Source: Planctomycetes bacterium UBA2386
GTDB lineage: Bacteria; Planctomycetota; UBA1135; UBA2386
Assembly (NCBI GenBank): GCA_002343845.1
Contig: DDSQ01000078.1
Coordinates: 1-50,648 of the forward strand
Direction: 5' to 3'
DNA length: 50,648 bases
A program made the translations under genes and the position numbers. The first letter of the stretch is position 1. Each line of letters begins with the position of its first letter. A model generated the notes under the pieces. It was not told where the DNA came from. It ran no database searches and saw only the letters and a program-made list of their open reading frames with translations. Positions 38,997-48,467 of the stretch are shown here, one piece after another.

Positions 38997-40689
38997 CCTC
39001 GGCCACCAGTTCGCGCAGCATCTGCGGCGACAGGTCGAAGCGGACGTCGAGGGCGGCGAACAGCTCGGGCAGCGGCAGCGTGCCGCCGAGCGCCATCGCG
39101 CCCCGCCAGGCCACGATCGTCGCGCGAGGATCGTGGCGGTAGTTGCGCCACACCTGCAGTGCGGCGAGCTGCGCGATCGCGTACTCGACGTAGTAGAACG
39201 GATGCTGGAAGAGGTGCGGTTGGCCGCTCCACTGCATCGCCGCTTCGGCCTCGAGCCCCTGCCAGTCGACCGCGCCGCCGAACCGCCGGCGGATGTCGAG
39301 CCACGCCACGCGCCGTGCGTCGCGATCGTGGCCGGGCTCGGCGTGGACCCAGTGCTGGAACGCGTCGATCGACGCGATCCACGCCAGCGTGCGCAGCACG
39401 CCCTCGAGGTGTCGCCGGTAGGCAGCGCGCGCATCGTCGGCGGAGTAGACGGTCGTCAGGTGCTCGAGGCCGAGCAGCTCCATCGACATGCTCGCGGTCT
39501 CGGCGATCTCGATCGCGTAGTCGCGGTGCACGAGCAGATCGTGGTCGCGGCAGAGCAGCGAGTGGAACGCATGCCCGCACTCGTGCAGCAGCGTCTGCAC
39601 GTCGCGGTGCACGCCGACGCTGTTCGCGAACACGAACGGCACGCGTTCGTCCTCGAGCTGGTACTGGTAGCCGCCCGGGGCCTTGCCAGGACGGCTCATC
39701 AGGTCGAGCAGGCCGCGACGCTGCAGTTCGTCGAGCCACGAGCCGAAGCCTGGGTCGACCGCGCTCAGCAGGCGGCGGCAGATCGCGACCAGTCCGGCCT
39801 CGTCGCGGAACGGCTGCAGTGGTGGTCTGCCGTCGGCGTCGACGTCGAGGTCCCACGGCCGCAGCGCGGGAAGGCCCAGCCGGATGCTGCGGCGGAGGTC
39901 GAGTTCGCGGACCGCGGGCACGACGGCTTCGGCAATGGCGTCGTGCAGATCGCGGCAGGTGCGTTCGTCGTAGTCGTAGCGGCCGAGTTCGCGGAAGCGG
40001 TACGGCGTGTAGGTGGTGAACCCGGCGTTGCGAGCGACGTCGGTGCGCAGCGCGACCAGCCGGTCGTAGATGTCCTCGAGCTTCGGCCAGAGGGTTCGGC
40101 GCGTCGCCTGCCCCGCCCGGAACGCCCGCTCCCGCAGGCTGCGGTCGGTGGACTCGAGCAGTGGTGCCAGCTGCTGCAGCGTCAGCGTGCGGCCTTCGAA
40201 GTCCACCGTGGCGCCGCCGAGGAGTTCCTGGTGCGCCGTCTGAAGTTCGACCTCCTGGCGCTGCAGTTCGGTGTTCTCCGCGCGAAACAGTTCGTGTTGC
40301 GTGCGCCGTCGTCGCAGCAGCACGAAGTAGGTGGCCCGGAGATGCGCCGTCGTGGGTGCGCCGAGGAACTTGTGGTCGAGCTCGTTCCCGCGCCGCTTGA
40401 CGGTCGGCATTACTTCCTGCTCCATCGTCAGGTAGGCAGTGCGCGCGGCCGCATCGTCGGTCTGCCGCGTCATCCGCACGTAGCGGCGGGCCTGCTCGCC
40501 GGCGATCGCCGAGTGCAGTTCGCTCTCGTCGCGCAGCCAGGATTCGGTCGCCAGCACGTTGGCCAGATCGCGGCTCAGGAGCGCATCGAAGGCGCGTTCG
40601 ACCGACGAGGCGCTGCCGGCGTCGAAATCCGGCGGCAGGAACTGCCGGCGGGGCGGCGGAAACAGCGGCGGCACGGGGGCGTCGGTCAC
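38974..40689 (-). CDS. M3-family oligoendopeptidase
   Basis: This is a 571-residue zinc metallopeptidase. The zinc motif is LLHECGHAFHSLL (HExxH-type, His-Glu-Cys-Gly-His) near residue 367, with the third ligand in EIAETASMSMELL about 25 residues later. RVPFVFANSVGVHRDVQTLL and HPFYYVEYAIAQLAAL are typical of the PepF/thimet family. It degrades oligopeptides in the cytoplasm; no signal peptide is present. I chose the GTG at 40689, since the in-frame sequence upstream has no family resemblance and would exceed the usual length. Confidence 0.92.
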   Translation of the reverse strand: MTDAPVPPLFPPPRRQFLPPDFDAGSASSVERAFDALLSRDLANVLATESWLRDESELHSAIAGEQARRYVRMTRQTDDAAARTAYLTMEQEVMPTVKRRGNELDHKFLGAPTTAHLRATYFVLLRRRRTQHELFRAENTELQRQEVELQTAHQELLGGATVDFEGRTLTLQQLAPLLESTDRSLRERAFRAGQATRRTLWPKLEDIYDRLVALRTDVARNAGFTTYTPYRFRELGRYDYDERTCRDLHDAIAEAVVPAVRELDLRRSIRLGLPALRPWDLDVDADGRPPLQPFRDEAGLVAICRRLLSAVDPGFGSWLDELQRRGLLDLMSRPGKAPGGYQYQLEDERVPFVFANSVGVHRDVQTLLHECGHAFHSLLCRDHDLLVHRDYAIEIAETASMSMELLGLEHLTTVYSADDARAAYRRHLEGVLRTLAWIASIDAFQHWVHAEPGHDRDARRVAWLDIRRRFGGAVDWQGLEAEAAMQWSGQPHLFQHPFYYVEYAIAQLAALQVWRNYRHDPRATIVAWRGAMALGGTLPLPELFAALDVRFDLSPQMLRELVAEVMAKLAD

Positions 40690-40849
40690 TTCGGGTCGGC
40701 GCGGGTCACCGGCCGCGCGGCACCGTAGGGACGCGTCGCGGCACACGGTAGGGGTTTCTACCGCTCTGGGGCCGCGGCCGCGGTCCTGCGGTCGCGCCGT
40801 CGCGGTCGGTCGACCGGCACGGCCTTCGCTTTCAGGACCTGACCCCGCC

Positions 40850-41302
40850 ATGCGCATCCTCCCGATCACCCTCCTTTCGTTCGCTCTCGCCGCGTGCGGC
40901 GGCAGCCGCAGCCACGCATCAGCCCGCCACGAACATCCTCGCCTGGTGTCGATCCTGGTCGAGGTCTACGACCCGACGACCAACCTGGTCTGGGAGAACG
41001 TCGGTGTGCGGATCGTGGAGTCGTACCAGGAGTGGTCTGGATGCGTCTGCGAGAGTCCGTTCTCCGACTGGTACCTGACCGACAGCTCGGGCCGCGTCCT
41101 GCTCGACGAGTACTTGCTCGCGGATGCCGCGGTCGGCTTCCAGGAGGACGGCCTGCGGCGAGCAGTGCTGGCGCCGTACCGTGACGAGGACGAGGCGACC
41201 GTGTGGCTCGAGATCGACGCCGTCGGGTTCGCGCCGGTATGGGTCGAAGTCGAACTTCGGTGGGACAGCCCCGACATCTTCGTCGAGGTGCCTTTCTTCT
41301 GA
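40850..41302 (+). CDS. Small predicted lipoprotein
   Basis: This is a 150-residue protein with a lipoprotein signal (MRILPITLLSFALAACGG; the cysteine follows LAA). The mature part (VSILVEVYDPTTNLVWENVG, DSSGRVLLDEYLLADAAVGF) looks like a single carboxypeptidase-regulatory-like beta-sandwich. No catalytic residues are evident. It is transcribed divergently from the M3 peptidase gene and lies 37 bases before the M24 peptidase. Confidence 0.75.
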   Translation: MRILPITLLSFALAACGGSRSHASARHEHPRLVSILVEVYDPTTNLVWENVGVRIVESYQEWSGCVCESPFSDWYLTDSSGRVLLDEYLLADAAVGFQEDGLRRAVLAPYRDEDEATVWLEIDAVGFAPVWVEVELRWDSPDIFVEVPFF

Positions 41303-41339
41303 ACGTGACTGCCACGTGCGCGGTGGCAAACTTGGCGGA

Positions 41340-42716
41340 GTGAGCCGCGACGCCGTTCCCGATCCGCAACTGCACCGCCGACGACGGCAACGACTGCTCG
41401 ACGAATTGGGGGATGGGCTCCTCGTCGTCGCGACCGCGCCCGAACAGCTGCGCAACGGCGACGTGTTGCACGAGTATCGGCCGGGATCGGACTTCCACTT
41501 CCTGACCGGGTTTCCCGAGCCCGAGGCGCTGCTGGTGGCCTGGCGGATCGCGCGTGGCGCGCATCGCGCGGTGCTGTTCGTTCGTCCACGCGATCGGGCC
41601 CGGGAAATCTGGGACGGCAAACGACTGGGCGTGGCGGGCGCCCGCGCCGTTCATGGCGTCGATGCCGCGCACCCGATCGCCGAACTCTGGCAGCGCTTGC
41701 CCGCGCTGGTCGCAGCGCAACCGCGGTTGTTCCATCGTCTCGGCGTCGATGCCGGGTTCGATCGGCGCCTGATCGAAGCGTTGACCGCGCATGCGCAGCG
41801 CCACAAGAAGCGCATGCCGCACGTCCACCCGCCGATCGTCGATCCAGTGCCGTCGATCGCCGCGATGCGACTCGTGAAGGACGCTGCGGAGTTGGCTGCC
41901 CTGCGTAGGGCTGCGTCGATCACGACGGCGGGCCACGTCGCGGCGATGCGGTCGACGCGCCCCGGGCTGCGCGAGTTCGAAGTGCAGGCGGCGATGGAAG
42001 GCGAGTTCCGCCGGCTCGGCAGTCCGCGCAACGGCTACCCGTCGATCGTCGCGAGCGGCCCGAACGCCTGCACGCTGCACTACCACGAGAACGAACGCCG
42101 GATGCGCGCCGGTGAGTTGCTGTTGATCGATGCTGGTGCCGAGATCGGCGGTTGCACGGCCGACGTCACGCGCACGTTCCCGGTCGCGGCGCACTTCACG
42201 CCGGCACAGGCCGCCGTCTACCGCGTCGTGCTGCGCGCGCAGAAGGCCGGCATCCGAGCCTGCCGTGCGGGCGCGCCATCGGACCTGGTGCATCGTGCGT
42301 GCGTGCGTTCGCTGACCCGAGGGTTGGTCGAACTCGGCGTGCTTCGGGGGCGCATTCCCCGCTTGGTGAAGGCCGGCAAGTACAAGACCTACTACATGCA
42401 CGGCACGAGCCACTGGCTCGGCCGCGACGTGCACGATGTCGGCGCCTACCTGGATGCGCGTGGAAAGGCGCTGCCTCTCCTGCCCGGTGCCGTGATGACC
42501 GTCGAGCCGGGCCTCTACTTCGGCCGGCGGGATCGCCGCGTGCCGAGCCACCTGCGCGGCATCGGCGTTCGCATCGAAGACGACGTGCTCGTCACGCGCA
42601 GCGGTCCGGTCGTGCTGACGAGCGCGATTCCCAAGGAGATCGGCGACATCGAGCGGTTGCGCGGTGGAGCGAGCGGGGCGCGAGTCGCCGCGCGGTCACA
42701 TGCCCGTGCCACGTAG
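41340..42716 (+). CDS. pepP: Xaa-Pro aminopeptidase (M24 family)
   Basis: This 458-residue protein starts with GTG. The N-terminal creatinase-like domain has DVLHEYRPGSDFHFLTGFPE. The M24 catalytic domain has both aspartate ligands in LLIDAGAEIGGCTADVTRTF, the histidine in HGTSHWLGRDVHDVG, and glutamates in MTVEPGLYF and GIGVRIEDDVLV. All five metal-ligand regions are present. It removes N-terminal residues before proline. Its 3' end overlaps the convergent sugar transferase gene by 21 bases. Confidence 0.92.
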   Translation: MSRDAVPDPQLHRRRRQRLLDELGDGLLVVATAPEQLRNGDVLHEYRPGSDFHFLTGFPEPEALLVAWRIARGAHRAVLFVRPRDRAREIWDGKRLGVAGARAVHGVDAAHPIAELWQRLPALVAAQPRLFHRLGVDAGFDRRLIEALTAHAQRHKKRMPHVHPPIVDPVPSIAAMRLVKDAAELAALRRAASITTAGHVAAMRSTRPGLREFEVQAAMEGEFRRLGSPRNGYPSIVASGPNACTLHYHENERRMRAGELLLIDAGAEIGGCTADVTRTFPVAAHFTPAQAAVYRVVLRAQKAGIRACRAGAPSDLVHRACVRSLTRGLVELGVLRGRIPRLVKAGKYKTYYMHGTSHWLGRDVHDVGAYLDARGKALPLLPGAVMTVEPGLYFGRRDRRVPSHLRGIGVRIEDDVLVTRSGPVVLTSAIPKEIGDIERLRGGASGARVAARSHARAT

Positions 42717-44045
42717 CACGGCGCGGAACGTGTGCGCGATCAGCTTGAGGTCGAGCCACAACGACCAGTTGTCGATGTAGTAGATGTCCATCTCGACCCA
42801 CCGCTTGAAGGTCACGGTGTTGCGGCCGTAGACCTGCCACAGGCAGGTGAGGCCCGGACGCACCGAAACGCGGCGGCGTTGCCACCACGCGTACTTCTCG
42901 ACTTCGCTCGGAATCGGCGGCCGGGGCCCGACGAGGCTCATGTCCCCGGCCAAGACGTTCAGCAGTTGCGGCAACTCGTCGACGCTGAACTTGCGCAGCA
43001 GGCGGCCGAACGGCGTGACGCGCGGGTCTTCCGGCATCTTGAACGCCGGCCCGTCCTGCGTGCTGCTGCTGCGGAGCAACTCCTGCTGGGCGTGCGCGCC
43101 TACGCGCATGGTGCGGAACTTCAGGCAGGTGAAGCGGCGGCCGCCCATGCCGACGCGCGTTTGCTTGAAGAACACCGGGCCGCGGCTGGTCAGCTTGATG
43201 ACCGCGGCGCTGAACAACAGCACCGGCAGCAAGAGGACCAGGCCGATGCCGGCGCCGACGATGTCGATCACGCGCTTGGCGGCCAGGGCGGCGGTCGGCG
43301 CCGTCGCTGCGCGCACGTCGATGCCGGGCCGATCGGCTTCCCAGGTCAGGCGCACGCGCAACTGATCGACGTCGAGGAACGAAGGGAAGTACCGAACGGC
43401 CACACCCTGGTCGTTGCAGATGCGCACGGCCGTGCGAACTTCGCCCGTGATCGCGGCGTCGGAGGGGCTGACGATGGCGACGTCGATCTCGTGGTGCCGG
43501 ACGACCTCGCCCAGATTGGCGAAGGTGCCCAGCGACTGCAGGTGCGGCATCGCCTTCGGGTCCTCGTTGGTGAACGGCACCAACCCGACCACGTCCATCT
43601 GCGCCGTGGCATTGCTGTTCGAGACGGCGCGGGCGCTGGTGCAGCTCCCGATCACGATGGCGCGATTCCGCGTCGCTCCGTGACCCCACGGGCTCGCGGC
43701 GATGCCGACCCGGACGAGAGTCAGGCCGCCGAGGCCGGCCGCCAGTGTCCACCAGATCGAGGGCGGGTTCTCGACGAGCGAAATCGACAGCAATCCCGCC
43801 ACGCCCCAGGTGGCTGCCCAAGCCTCGCTCATCCGGCCGAGCGAGTGCTTCAGGCATTGGTTTGCGGCGACGCGGTAGGCGCCAACCCGCGTGGCGATGA
43901 CCAGCCAGAGCCCCAGATGGAGGACGGCAGCCGCCATCGTCGACGAACGCGTTGCTGCATCGGTCAGCGCCCAGGCGACGGCGATGGCGCCGACGACCAT
44001 CAAGGCATCGAAGACCTGGGTCAGGCTGTGCAGGAGACGCGACAT
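42696..44045 (-). CDS. Polyprenyl-phosphate sugar phosphotransferase (exopolysaccharide initiation)
   Basis: This is a 449-residue membrane protein. The N-terminal half has four or so membrane helices (FDALMVVGAIAVAWALT, MAAAVLHLGLWLVI) and a CoA-binding-like cytoplasmic domain (RNRAIVIGSCTSARAVS). The C-terminal ~200 residues are a bacterial sugar transferase domain: KRVIDIVGAGIGLVLLLP, RVGMGGRRFTCLKFRTM, KFSVDELPQLLNVLAGDM and SLVGPRPPIPSE. It transfers the first sugar phosphate to undecaprenyl phosphate for exopolysaccharide or O-antigen synthesis. A methyltransferase gene lies upstream on the same strand. Confidence 0.93.
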   Translation of the reverse strand: MSRLLHSLTQVFDALMVVGAIAVAWALTDAATRSSTMAAAVLHLGLWLVIATRVGAYRVAANQCLKHSLGRMSEAWAATWGVAGLLSISLVENPPSIWWTLAAGLGGLTLVRVGIAASPWGHGATRNRAIVIGSCTSARAVSNSNATAQMDVVGLVPFTNEDPKAMPHLQSLGTFANLGEVVRHHEIDVAIVSPSDAAITGEVRTAVRICNDQGVAVRYFPSFLDVDQLRVRLTWEADRPGIDVRAATAPTAALAAKRVIDIVGAGIGLVLLLPVLLFSAAVIKLTSRGPVFFKQTRVGMGGRRFTCLKFRTMRVGAHAQQELLRSSSTQDGPAFKMPEDPRVTPFGRLLRKFSVDELPQLLNVLAGDMSLVGPRPPIPSEVEKYAWWQRRRVSVRPGLTCLWQVYGRNTVTFKRWVEMDIYYIDNWSLWLDLKLIAHTFRAVLRGTGM

Positions 44046-44286
44046 CGAGATGGTGGGTGCGCGGGAACTACCGAGGCGTCGCGGACTTTCGTTCCCGAGC
44101 GGCTCGCAACGTCATCGGTCGACCGAGGGGTCGACGAGTACATCGGCAAAAGCGATTTCTCGTGGCGTTCGCACGGGGATTTTCTCGGCAGACCGCTTGG
44201 GGGACGGCTGCCCATCCGCGCGCGACCGAGCCAGCGTCGCCGGATCTGGGGTGTCGGCCCTGCATACCCCATGGCATGGGCGGTTC

Positions 44287-45021
44287 TTAGCGGTCGTTGG
44301 CCAACCGGCGCAGGACGACCACGATCTCCGCCTCGTTGGCGACGAACTCCAGGATCTCGAACCGGGGGAACCCAGCCCGCCGCTGCAGTGCGCACAGCAG
44401 CTCGAGCAGGTCGGTCTGGGTCCAGCAGTGGAAGTGGATCCGGTAGCCCTGGGTGCGCAGTTCCTCGGCGGCCGTCGCGACCGCGGTCGGGTCGGTCAGA
44501 CCCATGGCCGACCTGGCGACTTCGTCGTAGTGCCCGGCCCGCGACTGCTCCGGACCGCCTTCGTGGTCGCGGACGAGGTGGTCGACCGTCGTCGATGCCC
44601 GCTCGCGGTCGAACGTGTGCCGCTTGTCGGGTACGGACAGGTAGACCTTTCCGCCCGGCCGTACGACGCGGAGCATGTTGCGCAGGGCGCCGATCGGGTC
44701 CTCGCAGTGCTCGAGGAAGTGGTTGCTCGCGACGAAGTCCTCGCTGGAGTCTGCGATCGTCGCCAGCCGTTCGCCATCGTCGACGATGTCGACCTCGACC
44801 AGGTGGCGTCGCGCCTTGCGGCGGTATGTGCCGCGTAGTTCGGCGGTCGGTGCGATGTCGACGTAGCGAGCCCTGGCTCCCCGCGGCAACGGGATCGGAT
44901 CCTGCAGCGCGCCGATTTCGATGCCGCGACCGCGCAGGTGACGGTCGACGACCGTGAGGCGACCGAGGTACTGGCGCAGCGGTGCCGCGACCTTCTTGAC
45001 CAGCCGCCGGAAGTCGATCAT
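44287..45021 (-). CDS. SAM-dependent methyltransferase
   Basis: This is a 244-residue protein. Motif I is GRGIEIGALQDP near residue 33, followed by ARYVDIAPT (motif II). SSEDFVASNHFLEHCEDP and MLRVVRPGGKVYLSVPDKRH are the motif IV/V region found in methyltransferases of polysaccharide loci. The location next to the sugar transferase suggests a sugar or glycan substrate. Long frames further upstream on this strand overlap the ThrE gene and are not real. The start is divergent from the ThrE-like gene with a 96-base gap. Confidence 0.85.
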   Translation of the reverse strand: MIDFRRLVKKVAAPLRQYLGRLTVVDRHLRGRGIEIGALQDPIPLPRGARARYVDIAPTAELRGTYRRKARRHLVEVDIVDDGERLATIADSSEDFVASNHFLEHCEDPIGALRNMLRVVRPGGKVYLSVPDKRHTFDRERASTTVDHLVRDHEGGPEQSRAGHYDEVARSAMGLTDPTAVATAAEELRTQGYRIHFHCWTQTDLLELLCALQRRAGFPRFEILEFVANEAEIVVVLRRLANDR

Positions 45022-45117
45022 CCGTTCTTGCCATCGGGAACTCGAAGCGCCCGGCTTGAGGTGCGGCACCTTCGACTTCGGCACCCGAGAAGACTGCGGC
45101 CGCCGTATGGTGGCGCC

Positions 45118-46353
45118 GTGACTGCCCAGCAGTTCGTGCTCGAGATGGGCCGCGCGATGCACGCCCTCGGCAGCCCGTCGTACCGCGTCGAGGACGCGAT
45201 GGACGCCTGCTGCCGGGCGCTGGGGCTCGAGGGCAGCTTCTTCTCGACGCCGACGGCGATCTTCGCGGCGATCGGCGAGCAGGGTACCGAGCCGAAGACG
45301 ACCCTGCTGCGCGTGCAGCCGGGCGATCACGACCTCGGGCGCCTGGCCGACCTCTACACCATCCGCGACGACGTGCTCAGCGGCCGCCTGACGCCCGTCG
45401 AGGGACTGGCCTGCCTGCGCGCCGTGCAGTTGCCCTCGGGTCGCCATCGCCCGCTGCTCGACGTGGTGGCCACCGGTTTCGCAGGCGCCGGTGCGGGAGT
45501 GCTGTTCGGCGGCGGGAGCCTCGAAGTCGCGCTCGCCGCGATCGCCGGACTCGTCGTCGGTCTGATCGCCGCGGTTGCTCGCCTGCGCCCCGGGCTCGGG
45601 GACGTGCAAGCGCCGCTTGCCTGCGCCGCGGTGGCATTCCTCGTGCACGTCGCCGCCACCTCGGGTCTCGCGATCGATCCGACGGTGACGACGGTCGCCG
45701 CAATCGTCGTCCTGCTCCCGGGGCTGTCGTTCACGACGGCGCTCGCCGAACTGGCGATGCGGCATCTGTCGTCCGGCAGCGCCCGGCTGCTCGGCACGCT
45801 CGCGGTGCTGCTGACGATGGCGGTCGGCGTCGGCATCGGCGATCGCTGCGCGCAGGCGCTCTTCGGCACGCCGGCGGCGGTCGTGGCCGACCGGCTGGCG
45901 TTCGGATGGCACATCGGCGCCCTGGTCGTGATCTGGATTGCCTACGTCGTCCTGCTGCGCGCCGTGAAGAACCAATGGGCGTGGATCCTGCTTGCCGTCG
46001 CGATCGGCTATGGCGGTGCGCGCCTCGGCGGCGAGACGCTCGGGCGTGAACTCGGCGCCTTCGTCGGCGCGCTCGCGGTCGTGTTCGCCGCGAACGGCTT
46101 CGCACGGTGGCAGCGGCGACCGGCCGCGGTCGTACGCACGCCCGGGTTGCTGCTGCTGGTCCCCGGCAGCCTCGGTTTCCGCGGCCTCACCACGGCGCTC
46201 GGCGACGCCGAGTCGACCGCGAGCCTGCCGTTCTTCTTCCAGATGCTGCTGGTCGGCGGTTCGATCGTCGCAGGCCTGTTGATGGCGGGGGTCCTGCTGC
46301 CGCCGCCGCTCGACGTCGAGCCCGACTCCCGCCGTCGGCCAAGCGCGCCGTGA
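45118..46353 (+). CDS. Threonine/serine exporter family protein (ThrE-like)
   Basis: This is a 411-residue membrane protein starting with GTG. The N-terminal soluble part (FVLEMGRAMHALGSPSYRVE, FFSTPTAIFAAIG) is the DUF1212 domain of ThrE, followed by about ten hydrophobic helices in two groups, the second being the ThrE_2 domain (VRTPGLLLLVPGSLGFRGL). Fusion of the two domains in one chain is the form seen in ThrE. It exports threonine and serine by proton exchange in characterised members. Confidence 0.88.
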   Translation: MTAQQFVLEMGRAMHALGSPSYRVEDAMDACCRALGLEGSFFSTPTAIFAAIGEQGTEPKTTLLRVQPGDHDLGRLADLYTIRDDVLSGRLTPVEGLACLRAVQLPSGRHRPLLDVVATGFAGAGAGVLFGGGSLEVALAAIAGLVVGLIAAVARLRPGLGDVQAPLACAAVAFLVHVAATSGLAIDPTVTTVAAIVVLLPGLSFTTALAELAMRHLSSGSARLLGTLAVLLTMAVGVGIGDRCAQALFGTPAAVVADRLAFGWHIGALVVIWIAYVVLLRAVKNQWAWILLAVAIGYGGARLGGETLGRELGAFVGALAVVFAANGFARWQRRPAAVVRTPGLLLLVPGSLGFRGLTTALGDAESTASLPFFFQMLLVGGSIVAGLLMAGVLLPPPLDVEPDSRRRPSAP

Positions 46354-46396
46354 CGCCGTGGACGGAACACCGCTTGCCGGCGGCGGCGACTCCCGC

Positions 46397-48358
46397 ATGA
46401 ACCTGTCGCGCCAGCAGTGCATTCCGCCTCTCCTGCTCCTGGTGCTGGGCGTGCCCGCCTGCGCCACTCGCGAGGGGGTGCAGATCACCGACCGGCTGTT
46501 TCCGGGCGCAGTTGCGGGCGATCGCGGTCCGTTCCTCACCCGGCTCGTCGACGATTTCACCGGCGAAGCGGTGGCCGGCGCCGAGGTCTTCCTGGTGCGG
46601 GAGAGCAACCACCCGATCGCCGGTGAGTTCTGGTTCACCTACCGCGGCAGCAGCGACGCCGACGGTTTCGTGCACATCGCCCGACCGAACGGCGACCGCG
46701 ACTGGCACATCCAGGTGGTGCGTCATCCGCGGTACGGCACCGTGGCGCGCAGCGGCTCGAGCAACGACATCTGGCGTCTCGGCGCCGCCTTCGACGTGCC
46801 GGTGCGCATCACCGACTGGCTCGGGCGACCGGCCCGTGGCGCGCGCATCGGGTTCTGCGGCGGCTGCGGCCACACGCCGGACCTCGTCAACGCCGTCGCC
46901 GACGACGATGGCGTCGCGGTGCTGCGCGGCATCGATCCGCAGCAGGACATCGCCGACCTCTACGTGCAGCATCCCGGGCTGCACTTCTTCTACGAGTCGG
47001 TCGAGTGGCGGCCGGGCGACGCGCCGATGCCGGTGCAGTGCGCGTTCGGGCCCGCGAAGTCCGGCCGCGTCGTCGATCATCGTGGCGCCCCGGTCGTGGG
47101 CGCGCATGTCCGCGTCGGCGGCCGGCATCGGGGGCCTTGGGCGCGCACTGCGGCCGATGGTTCCTTCACGGTGCTCGGCTCCGAGCCCGAGGAGACGCCC
47201 CATCAGGTCGTGACGCCGAACGGACGCGACGTGTACTTCCCGTCGGCAAGTCGCTACCCGGTCACGCTGCAGTTGCCGGATCTCGCCGATCCGGACGAGC
47301 AGCATGGAACGATCGACGTGCCCTCGACGCGCGATGTCGATGCCGTCGCGCCGCCGACCCGCACGCTCACGGTGCGGGTCGAGAACCCGCCGTCGCCGAA
47401 GCTCTCGTTCGCGGTCGACCATCCCGGCCACGTCGCCGGGAACGACGACAGCGGAGACACGATCACCGTGCCGCTCACCGGGCCGTTCGTGCTGGAGGTC
47501 CACGACGAGTCCGACGGGATCTGGAACCCGCGTCAGTTCGCGTTCGAAGAAGCGAGCGCCGTGCGCGATCCGTTGGTGGTCGCATGGACGCCGGACGCCC
47601 GCGTGATCGGCCGTGCCGTCGATGGGCAGGGTCGTCCCGTGGGCGTCACCGTTCGCTGGGTGCGCTACGAGTTCGCGTCGTTCCGTCGATCGGACGCGCG
47701 GGACGAGTCCGTCCTGGCGCGGCGCACGTTCGATGATGGTCGTTTCGACCTGCGCCGTCGCGCGGGGTGGTCGCTGCTCGAAGTGGTTCCCGCGGTGCCG
47801 GAATTGCGACCTCGCATGCTGTGGGTGAACGTGCCGCCAGCGCATCCGGACGCGACGCTCGACCTCGGCGAAGTGGCCCTCGGCTCGGCGCCGCCGCTGC
47901 GGGTCGTCGATGCGGCCGGTGCGCCGCTGTCCGACGCGATCGTCCGGTGGGCGAGGCCGGGGTGGCATCAAGCGGGCGAGCCGGAAGCCTGGCCTCTCGA
48001 CCCCGAGGGTGGCTGGTGCGGTCCCGACCTGCGAGCCGGCGACGTGGTGTTCGTGCGGCGTGACGACGACCACGTCGAACATCGCGTGCTGCTCGGCGGC
48101 GATGGCCCGTTCACGATCGAATTGCCCGTAGCACAGCTCGACCTCGAGGTCGTCGACGCGGCCGGCGCGTCGCTCGCCGGCGAGGTGGCGTTCCTCGATC
48201 GCTCGCAGCGTGTCGCGGGCGGCACGGTGGCGTTGCGGGGCCTGCCGGCAGGGCGGTTGCGCCTCTACGTCGGCATACAAGGTCATCGTTCGGCGATCGT
48301 CGACGTCGTCGTCTCGACCGAACCGAAGTCGGTGCGCGTGGTGTTGCCGGCCCGCTGA
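46397..48358 (+). CDS. Large lipoprotein with carboxypeptidase-regulatory-like repeats
   Basis: This is a 653-residue protein. The ATG at 46397 gives a lipoprotein signal (CIPPLLLLVLGVPAC); an earlier GTG at 46358 would bury it. The mature region consists of several beta-sandwich units with the pattern D-x-x-G-x-P-V/A-x-G-A (TDWLGRPARGARIGFCGGCG, VVDHRGAPVVGAHVRVGGRH, RVVDAAGAPLSDAIVRWARP, LEVVDAAGASLAGEV). It probably lies on the outside of a membrane. It resembles the extracytoplasmic part of the sigma fusion protein at 32697 in architecture, but without a catalytic domain. Confidence 0.75.
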   Translation: MNLSRQQCIPPLLLLVLGVPACATREGVQITDRLFPGAVAGDRGPFLTRLVDDFTGEAVAGAEVFLVRESNHPIAGEFWFTYRGSSDADGFVHIARPNGDRDWHIQVVRHPRYGTVARSGSSNDIWRLGAAFDVPVRITDWLGRPARGARIGFCGGCGHTPDLVNAVADDDGVAVLRGIDPQQDIADLYVQHPGLHFFYESVEWRPGDAPMPVQCAFGPAKSGRVVDHRGAPVVGAHVRVGGRHRGPWARTAADGSFTVLGSEPEETPHQVVTPNGRDVYFPSASRYPVTLQLPDLADPDEQHGTIDVPSTRDVDAVAPPTRTLTVRVENPPSPKLSFAVDHPGHVAGNDDSGDTITVPLTGPFVLEVHDESDGIWNPRQFAFEEASAVRDPLVVAWTPDARVIGRAVDGQGRPVGVTVRWVRYEFASFRRSDARDESVLARRTFDDGRFDLRRRAGWSLLEVVPAVPELRPRMLWVNVPPAHPDATLDLGEVALGSAPPLRVVDAAGAPLSDAIVRWARPGWHQAGEPEAWPLDPEGGWCGPDLRAGDVVFVRRDDDHVEHRVLLGGDGPFTIELPVAQLDLEVVDAAGASLAGEVAFLDRSQRVAGGTVALRGLPAGRLRLYVGIQGHRSAIVDVVVSTEPKSVRVVLPAR

Positions 48359-48467
48359 TCGGATCGCGCGAGCGAATGGTCGGTGACGCCGGGCATGTCC
48401 ACGTCGGAGATTGCGCACGTCGTGGTTGCCGGCGGCGGGGTATGCTCCTCGCCCGCTGTCGCCCCGA

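Noticed and set aside
44046..44286. Small gene between the sugar transferase and methyltransferase genes
   Set aside because: About 240 bases without a credible start or family resemblance on either strand; treated as intergenic.
48359..48467. Cobalamin or SAH riboswitch upstream of metH
   Set aside because: The 110-base gap shows neither a B12-box-like sequence nor a SAH-riboswitch core that I can recognise.
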